Below are positions 59,127 through 64,000 of a DNA stretch of 64,000 nt, one piece after another. How positions within the stretch are numbered: position 1 is the stretch's first letter; each line of letters starts with the position of its first letter. Source of the DNA: Pseudolysinimonas_A sp049651805. Lineage in GTDB: Bacteria; Actinomycetota; Actinomycetes; Actinomycetales; Microbacteriaceae. The DNA is taken from positions 29,755 to 93,754 of the forward strand of contig NZ_JBASCU010000030.1 of the NCBI RefSeq assembly GCF_049651805.1, written 5' to 3'. The translations under genes and the position numbers were made by a program. The notes under the pieces are model-generated. The model had not been told where the DNA came from and did no database searches. It saw only the letters and a program-made list of their open reading frames with translations.

Positions 59127-59846
59127 GTGACGTCAGCACCGTGGGTGGCCCCCTCGAGCCGGGAGCTCGCCGATCGCCGCGTTCTCGTCGTCGAAGACGA
59201 CCCCATGGTGCTCGAGGTCGCGAGTTCGTATCTCACCTCGGCGGGGTTCATCGTGAGCACCGCCGTCGACGGGTTCGCGGCCCTCGAGGCGGCGTCGACC
59301 GCGCACCCTGACCTCATCGTGCTCGACCGCATGCTGCCGGGAATCGACGGCGCCGAGGTGTGCCGCCGCATCCGCGCGACGTCGACCGTGCCGATCATTC
59401 TGCTCACCGCCCTCGGGTCGACCGATGACCGCATCGTCGGGCTCGAAGCCGGCGCCGACGACTACCTGACGAAGCCGTTCTCACCGCGCGAGCTGGTGTT
59501 GCGCGTGCAGTCGATCCTCCGGCGGAGCGTCGGCGACCTCACGCCGGAGGCATCCGTCGAGGTGGGGCCGTTCTCGCTCGACCCTGCCGCCCGCATCATC
59601 AAGCGCGACGGCACCCCTCTCGCCTTGACCGCGCGCGAGTTCGATCTGTTCTCCTTCCTGCTCAAGCATCCCCGCCAGGCGTTCAGCCGCGAGCAGCTGC
59701 TGAAGTCGGTGTGGCACTGGGAATTCGGTGACCTATCGACCGTCACCGTCACGGTGCGGCGGCTGCGCGAGAAGATCGAACCCGACCCGACGAACCCGTC
59801 GATGCTGGTCACCGTCTGGGGCGTGGGCTACCGCCTCGACCTCTGA
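59127..59846 (+). CDS. OmpR/PhoB-type response regulator
   Basis: A 239-residue regulator: receiver (RVLVVEDDPMVLEVASSYL, phospho-Asp in LIVLDRMLPGIDG, LTALG, switch Lys in YLTKPFSPRELVLRV) and a C-terminal winged helix (LTAREFDLFSFLLKHPRQAFSREQLLKSVW...VTVTVRRLREKIE). The start is a GTG near the -10 box. The kinase gene follows by 20 bases. Confidence 0.9.
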   Translation: MTSAPWVAPSSRELADRRVLVVEDDPMVLEVASSYLTSAGFIVSTAVDGFAALEAASTAHPDLIVLDRMLPGIDGAEVCRRIRATSTVPIILLTALGSTDDRIVGLEAGADDYLTKPFSPRELVLRVQSILRRSVGDLTPEASVEVGPFSLDPAARIIKRDGTPLALTAREFDLFSFLLKHPRQAFSREQLLKSVWHWEFGDLSTVTVTVRRLREKIEPDPTNPSMLVTVWGVGYRLDL

Positions 59847-59866
59847 ACCCGACCGAAAGAAGACCC

Positions 59867-61009
59867 ATGCTGCCTCTCGCCGATCTCATGCAGGTCATCG
59901 GCATCGCCCTGGCCTGCTCCCTCGTCGTCGGGGCCGTCGGGCTCGCCGTGTTGAGGCTCACCCGCCGGGCGACCATGCTCGTGCAACTCGTCGTCGTCGT
60001 GGTGGCGACGATCCTCTCTGTCGCGGTCGGCATGATCGCGGCAGCCCAGGCGATGTATATCTCGCCTCACGACCTGCTCGTGCTGTTCTGGATCGCGGGC
60101 GCCTCGGCCATCGTCTCGCTCGGCGTCGCCCTCGTGCTCGGCCGCGCCTTCACCCGCAACAGCGAGCGGCTTCGGTCGATGACCCGCGACCTCGGCGACG
60201 GAAAGCGCGTGGATGCCGTGGCCGGGTCGGCAGGGTCGGCCGAGTTCGCCTCACTCGCCGCCGACCTCGCGCAGACCAGCCAGCGGCTCGCCGAAGCCCG
60301 CGAGGAGGTCGCCGCGCTCGACGCATCCCGCCGGGAACTCGTGGCGTGGATCTCGCACGACCTGCGCACGCCGCTCGCCTCGCTGCGCGCGATGGCGGAA
60401 GCGCTCGAAGACGGCATGACCGACGACCCGCAGCGCTTCCACCGCCAGATGCGCGCCCAGGTGGATCACCTCTCGGCGATGGTCGATGACTTGTTCGACC
60501 TGTCGAAGATCCACTCCGGCACCCTCGTGCTCGCGATGGAGCCGGTGTCGCTCTATGACCTCGTGAGCGACGCCGTCGCCGAACTCGGAGCCCTCGCCAA
60601 GTCGCGCTCGGTCACCCTGAAAGAGCTCGGCAGCGGCGAGCCGACCGTCGTCGGCGACCCGCGCGAACTGGCCCGAGTGGTGGGCAACCTGCTGATCAAC
60701 GCCATCCAGCACTCCCCCGCCGGCAGCGAGATCTCGGTGACTGCGCAACACGACGGCGACAGTCACGTGGTGCTGACGGTCGAGGATGCCGGCGGCGGCA
60801 TCCCGGAGCAGGACCTGTCGAAGATCTTCCAGGCCGGGTGGCGCGCCACCCCGTCGCGCACCCCCGGGCAACTCGAAGGGCGGTCGGCGGGCGCGGGGTT
60901 GGGGCTCGCGATCGTGCAGGGCATCGTCGAGGCGCACTCGGGGGAGATCTCGGTGCGCAACATCCCGGGCGGCTGCCGGTTCGACGTGCGGCTGCCTCGG
61001 CAACTCTAG
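59867..61009 (+). CDS. Sensor histidine kinase (HisKA type)
   Basis: A 380-residue kinase. Three N-terminal helices (~1-85) with hardly any external domain suggest sensing in the membrane or cytoplasm. A linker coiled-coil is followed by H-box WISHDLRTPLASLRA, N-box NLLINAIQHSP, DAGGGIPEQDL and GAGLGLAIVQGIVEAHSG. Partner of the regulator just upstream. Its last codons overlap the first of three palindromic operators of the next gene pair. Confidence 0.9.
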   Translation: MLPLADLMQVIGIALACSLVVGAVGLAVLRLTRRATMLVQLVVVVVATILSVAVGMIAAAQAMYISPHDLLVLFWIAGASAIVSLGVALVLGRAFTRNSERLRSMTRDLGDGKRVDAVAGSAGSAEFASLAADLAQTSQRLAEAREEVAALDASRRELVAWISHDLRTPLASLRAMAEALEDGMTDDPQRFHRQMRAQVDHLSAMVDDLFDLSKIHSGTLVLAMEPVSLYDLVSDAVAELGALAKSRSVTLKELGSGEPTVVGDPRELARVVGNLLINAIQHSPAGSEISVTAQHDGDSHVVLTVEDAGGGIPEQDLSKIFQAGWRATPSRTPGQLEGRSAGAGLGLAIVQGIVEAHSGEISVRNIPGGCRFDVRLPRQL

Positions 61010-61053
61010 TTGCCTAGGGGCAACTCGGGTTGCGTATCTGCAACTTTAGTTGC
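61000..61053. promoter_or_regulatory. Three 14-bp palindromic operators at 20-bp period
   Basis: GCAACTCTAGTTGC (61000-61013), GCAACTCGGGTTGC (61020-61033) and GCAACTTTAGTTGC (61040-61053) start exactly 20 bp apart, about two helical turns. They end 11 bases before the MNT gene. The first covers the end of the kinase gene. They are likely bound by the HTH domain of the MNT protein for autoregulation. Confidence 0.8.
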
Positions 61054-61064
61054 ACAATGGATGA

Positions 61065-61697
61065 ATGGACCTCGAGTCGCCCCTTCGCACCATTGCCTCG
61101 CCGGTGGAAGCCGAGACGCTTCGTGTGCTCGCGGGAGCCGACACTGAGTTCACCGCCTCGCAGGTGCATCGGCTCGTTGAAACCGCGTCCCTGTTTGGCG
61201 TTCGCAAGGCTCTCGCACGCCTCACCGACTCTGGGCTGGCCCTCTCGGAATCCCGCGGAAACTCAACGGTCTGGCGCGGAAACCGTCACCACGTGTTGTG
61301 GCCCGCGATCGAGTTGGCGGTCGATGCTCGGCGCGAGTTGCTCGACCGGTTGCGCCGCCCGTTCGCGGAGCGCAACGAACTTGCGGCCTATCTCTACGGC
61401 TCGTTCGCTCGACGGGCAGCTACCGCTGACTCAGACATCGACATCCTCGTCGTCTATCCCGACGACGCCACACAGGACGCCATCGTGGACTTCGCTCACG
61501 ATCTCAGCGAGCAGATTCTTGCCTGGACCGGCAACGAGGGGCAGATCTTCAACGCGACGCGATCGGGGCTCCGCGACGCGATCGACCGCGCCGACTCGGT
61601 CATGATGTCGATTCGCCACGACGCGGTGCCACTAGTCGGCCCCGAGTTCGAGCAGATGCTCCGCGTGATCGACGCCGAGAAGGTTGCGCGTGTCTAA
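61065..61697 (+). CDS. wHTH-MNT nucleotidyltransferase (antitoxin of a MNT-HEPN pair)
   Basis: A 210-residue protein. Residues ~10-80 form a winged helix (ETLRVLAGADTEFTASQVHRLVETASLFGVRKALARLTDSGL). Residues ~95-190 are a minimal nucleotidyltransferase with YGSFARRAATADSDIDILVVYP (G112-S113, Asp124 and Asp126 metal ligands). Related MntA antitoxins AMPylate their HEPN toxins. The DNA-binding domain and three phased palindromes upstream imply autorepression. The ATG at 61065 is used; two ATGs just upstream are out of frame. It overlaps the HEPN-like gene by eight bases. Confidence 0.82.
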   Translation: MDLESPLRTIASPVEAETLRVLAGADTEFTASQVHRLVETASLFGVRKALARLTDSGLALSESRGNSTVWRGNRHHVLWPAIELAVDARRELLDRLRRPFAERNELAAYLYGSFARRAATADSDIDILVVYPDDATQDAIVDFAHDLSEQILAWTGNEGQIFNATRSGLRDAIDRADSVMMSIRHDAVPLVGPEFEQMLRVIDAEKVARV

Positions 61698-62088
61698 CCG
61701 GACGGTTGCCCTCGACAAAGTCGGTGCACGTGCCCGCTTGAAAGAGGCGCGGCTCTATCTCTCGGCCGCCGAGCTTCTCGACTCCGGCGGTGCCGCTGAG
61801 AATAAGGTCGCCGGTTCGAACGCGATTCTCAGCGGCATCGCCGCGGCCGATGCCATCTGCGGCCTGGTGTTGGGCGAACGCAGTTCGGGCGACGACCATG
61901 CGCAGGCGATCAGCCTTCTCAAGCGAGCCACGCATCCCTCGACGAAAGCGGCAACCAGCCTGGCGCGACTGCTCACCCAGAAGACCCCCGTGCAATATGG
62001 CGCCGACGCGATCAACGCGAGCGACGCCGCCAATCTGATCAAGTGGGCGCGCGACATCGTGCAGGAAGCCGAGGCGAGGGACCGATGA
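61690..62088 (+). CDS. HEPN-like protein (putative toxin RNase)
   Basis: A 132-residue all-helical protein. The segment GERSSGDDH (R64-x5-H70) fits the HEPN R-x4-6-H catalytic motif, set after AGSNAILSGIAAADAICGLVL as in HEPN-like families. The GTG at 61690 follows GAGAAGG by seven bases and overlaps the MNT stop. With the MNT protein it forms a probable toxin-antitoxin or defence pair; RNase activity is inferred from the motif. Confidence 0.7.
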   Translation: MSNRTVALDKVGARARLKEARLYLSAAELLDSGGAAENKVAGSNAILSGIAAADAICGLVLGERSSGDDHAQAISLLKRATHPSTKAATSLARLLTQKTPVQYGADAINASDAANLIKWARDIVQEAEARDR

Positions 62089-62153
62089 GCGCTGCCTGCA
62101 GACCAAGTGGCTGAGCCGGCTTGAGGCGATCTGGCCTACCCAGGCGTCGCCGC

Positions 62154-62813
62154 CTAGCTCGCCGGGGCGGCCGGGAACCGGATAGCGGCGGTCAGCACGC
62201 GCGGGTCGGGCCAGTCCTCGCAGTATTGATACCGGTAGGCCAGTTGGACGATGCCGTCGATGATGACGAACTCCGCGGGGAGCAGGAACGGGTTGTCGAC
62301 CGACGCGGCTGCCGTGCCATGCCGGGATGCGGCCAAGTCGATTCCTGCGTGTAGTTCGCAGGCCAACAGTTCGTCCGATGCGTCGAAAAGCACCTGTGCG
62401 GTCGTTCCCTCGAGCACGTCGAAGGCCCGATACGCGCTCTCGTCGGGGTCGCTCAGGATCGTGCAGGGGATCTCGTTCCGGTCGCGATACACCGCCGCCC
62501 GCTCGGGTGCCCCTTGACCGACGATCGTCACGGTGGCGCCCAGGTTCACCAGCTCGGCGTACTCGTCGCGCAGCCGCCGGGCGCGATCCCTGCCGCAACT
62601 GCACCCGAAATGCCTCCAGAACAGGATGACCGCCGGCCCGTCCGCCCATAGCGAAGACAATCGGGTGGGATCGCCGGTGTGGTCGAGCAGCTCGAGGTCG
62701 GGGGCGGGATCACCGACCTGCAGCGGGATGCGATCCCAGCGCACCCGCTGGGGACCGCGAGCCCAGATGTCTAGCCACTGCTGCTCGGCGTCGGCGAGTT
62801 CCTTCATGTCCAT
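62154..62813 (-). CDS. Peroxiredoxin-like (AhpC/TSA-type redoxin) protein
   Basis: A 219-residue thioredoxin-fold protein: VGDPAPDLELLDHTGDPTRLSSLW, then VILFWRHFGCSCGRDRARRLRDEY with a C-x-C in place of the usual peroxidatic T/S-x-x-C, and VTIVGQGAPERAAVYRDRNEIPCTILSDPD. It may reduce peroxides or act as a disulfide-type redox protein. ATGs at 62813 and 62807 are both possible. It has no clear link to its neighbours. Confidence 0.75.
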   Translation of the reverse strand: MDMKELADAEQQWLDIWARGPQRVRWDRIPLQVGDPAPDLELLDHTGDPTRLSSLWADGPAVILFWRHFGCSCGRDRARRLRDEYAELVNLGATVTIVGQGAPERAAVYRDRNEIPCTILSDPDESAYRAFDVLEGTTAQVLFDASDELLACELHAGIDLAASRHGTAAASVDNPFLLPAEFVIIDGIVQLAYRYQYCEDWPDPRVLTAAIRFPAAPAS

Positions 62814-62844
62814 CGAAGCCCAGCCTCTCGTCGTTGAGGCGACG

Positions 62845-63477
62845 CTACACCTGGCTCGAGGACGCGGCGGAGGCGTACTGCGTGAACAGCCGCGCGAACG
62901 CCGTAGCGGGAGCCGCGGCGGCGACGCGGCGGGCGTCGTCGAAGGTGTCGACGTCGGTGAGTTCGCGCAACATCCCGACGCGCAGGCCCGCGGCTTCGAG
63001 ACGGTTCAGTTGGATGGCGCCGGTGTCGTCGCGCGACATCGGCACGCCGCGGATCAGGTCGCCGCGGGGCTCGCGCATGCCGAATGCCCAGAACCCCCCG
63101 TCGGCGGCGGGGCCGAACCAGGCGTCCACGGCACCTTCGCCGAATGCCGGGGCGAGGTCGGCGGCTTGCAGTTGCGGGGTGTCCATCCCGATGAGCACCG
63201 CCGGGCCGTCGACGGCGTCGAACGCGGCAGCGAGGCGTTGGTCGAGGTCACCCGAGGTCTGCGGCATGATCTCGTACCCGTCGGCGGAGCGGGGCGGGTG
63301 GGTTCCCTCGAACAGCAGGATGCGGCGCGACGCAGGCAGGTCGGCGACCGCGGCGAGGGTGTCGTCGATCGCCGCCGCCGCGAGTTCGGCAGCCTGCTCA
63401 AGGGTGAACGGCGGATGTAGCCGCGTCTTCGCCTTGCCCGGCAGCGGCTCCTTCGCGATGACGATGAGGGTCGTCAT
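62845..63477 (-). CDS. TIGR04282/DUF2064 family glycosyltransferase
   Basis: A 210-residue GT-A-like protein: LIVIAKEPLPGKAKTRLHPPFTLEQAAELAAA, a QRLAAAF-GPAVLIGMDTPQL region and a nucleotide-sugar-binding GPAADGGFWAFGMREP. The family is often named after arsenosugar synthesis but is of uncertain role. It overlaps the family 2 glycosyltransferase gene by four bases (ATGA). Confidence 0.85.
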   Translation of the reverse strand: MTTLIVIAKEPLPGKAKTRLHPPFTLEQAAELAAAAIDDTLAAVADLPASRRILLFEGTHPPRSADGYEIMPQTSGDLDQRLAAAFDAVDGPAVLIGMDTPQLQAADLAPAFGEGAVDAWFGPAADGGFWAFGMREPRGDLIRGVPMSRDDTGAIQLNRLEAAGLRVGMLRELTDVDTFDDARRVAAAAPATAFARLFTQYASAASSSQV

Positions 63478-64000
63478 CCGCTCGGCTTTTCGTTCGTGGC
63501 GAGCAGCCGCGACATGTCGCTGATCGCGGTGAGAGTGCCGCGCACCGTGCCGGTGACCTTCGAGCGGCCGATCCGCGGCGAGTACGGCACGTCGACTTCG
63601 ACGATGCGCCAGTCGGCCACGTTGCCGCGAAGCACCGTCTCGAGCGGATAGCCGCTGCGCCGGTCGAGCAGGCCGAGGTCGAGCATCGCCTGCCGCCGTG
63701 CGGCGCGCATCGGCCCGAGGTCGTGCAGCCGCAGCCCGGTCGCACGGCGCATCAGCACGGCGAGTCCGCGGTTGGCGATGCGCGCGTGAAGCGGCCAGGC
63801 CCCGCGGGTGGTCGGGCGGCGGCGGCCGAGCACGAGGTCGGCCTCGCCTGCCGCGACGGGGTCGACGACGAGCGGCAGATCGGCGGGATCCATCGACCCG
63901 TCGGCGTCGCAGAACGCGACGAGGGGGGCGGATGCCGCGAGCAGCCCGGCGTGCGCGGCCGACCCGAATCCGCGGCGCGGTTCGCTCACCACGAGGGCGC
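63474..64000 (-). CDS. Family 2 glycosyltransferase (5' end outside window)
   Basis: The frame is open to the right edge; the visible 175 residues are the C-terminal part. They include RRGFGSAAHAGLLAASAPLVAFCDADGSMDP (the DxD-type metal site) and DLVLGRRRPTTRG. The acceptor domain is followed by a basic tail. It transfers a sugar to lipid or glycan. Coupled to the DUF2064 gene downstream. Confidence 0.85.
   Translation of the reverse strand, partial: ALVVSEPRRGFGSAAHAGLLAASAPLVAFCDADGSMDPADLPLVVDPVAAGEADLVLGRRRPTTRGAWPLHARIANRGLAVLMRRATGLRLHDLGPMRAARRQAMLDLGLLDRRSGYPLETVLRGNVADWRIVEVDVPYSPRIGRSKVTGTVRGTLTAISDMSRLLATNEKPSG

Noticed and set aside
61000..61053. Phased palindromes as a replication iteron set
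   Set aside because: Only three units, placed exactly before a gene with a DNA-binding domain and with no replication gene nearby; operators are the simpler reading.
62845..63477. Arsenosugar biosynthesis
   Set aside because: The family name TIGR04282 suggests it, but no ArsM or arsenosugar radical SAM gene is nearby, so the function is left open.

Overview
The window is chromosomal DNA from a GC-rich actinobacterium, most likely a member of Microbacteriaceae. The reasons are strong G/C preference at third codon positions, many GTG starts, ATGA-type start/stop overlaps inside operons, many genes whose -10 box (TANNNT) lies only 5-8 bases from the start codon (leaderless transcripts), and dispersed hairpin repeats of the type GGTTTCGATACGC...CTCAACCACCG. 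No rRNA, tRNA, CRISPR array, prophage or classical insertion sequence was recognised. The first gene (FkbM-type methyltransferase) and the last gene (family 2 glycosyltransferase) run off the ends.

Layout. 1-3.8 kb: methyltransferase end, then a NarL-type regulator / sensor kinase / membrane protein operon on the minus strand. 3.9-8.6 kb: TRAM-domain RNA methyltransferase, Maf pyrophosphatase, acyl-CoA carboxylase alpha subunit, and a DUF559-type nuclease-like gene between two palindromic elements. 8.8-22.9 kb: a nucleoside uptake and salvage region (LpdA-like flavoprotein, purine nucleoside phosphorylase, phosphosugar mutase, adenosine deaminase, thymidine phosphorylase, cytidine deaminase, BMP-type ABC importer, nucleoside hydrolase, RraA-like protein). 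The importer brings nucleosides in, the deaminases and phosphorylases split them, and the mutase can feed the sugar phosphates into central metabolism. 23-25.3 kb: mannose-1-phosphate guanylyltransferase and a divergent glycosyltransferase. 25.4-28.9 kb: sdhCDAB. 29.1-34.3 kb: a sigma factor fused to an anti-sigma-like membrane extension, YihY, exonuclease III, TrpS and a GNAT. 34.3-35.4 kb: a second DUF559-type gene between another pair of palindromic elements. 35.4-39.1 kb: FMN riboswitch and ribD-ribE-ribBA-ribH. 39.3-44.7 kb: ABC-2 export operon, a lipoprotein and an ABC exporter. 44.7-49.5 kb: IclR regulator and pcaHGBDC for protocatechuate breakdown. 49.5-50.5 kb: a HicA-HicB-HigA-like toxin-antitoxin locus. 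50.5-57.2 kb: GNAT, two small membrane proteins, XRE-cupin regulator, SDR enzyme, an unusual PhnD-like / TusA-radical SAM / DoxX operon, and an MFS carrier. 57.2-64 kb: membrane protein and methyltransferase operon, OmpR-type two-component system, a MNT-HEPN toxin-antitoxin pair, a peroxiredoxin-like protein and two glycosyltransferase genes.

The most unusual signal is a pattern shared by two distant loci. Each of two paralogous genes with an AbiEi-like HTH and a DUF559 nuclease-like domain is bracketed by two copies of its own family of palindromic elements (107-108 bp for one, 77-83 bp for the other). Each gene takes its stop codon from a TCCTGA core in the element arm, and each element family also has one solo copy elsewhere in the window. 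The layout resembles the REP/RAYT 'REPtron' arrangement with an unrelated protein. Other points of interest are three 14-bp palindromes at an exact 20-bp period in front of the MNT-HEPN pair, hairpin repeats whose cores covary and which supply gene ends (including RibD and RibE tails), and an in-frame palindrome inside an ABC exporter.
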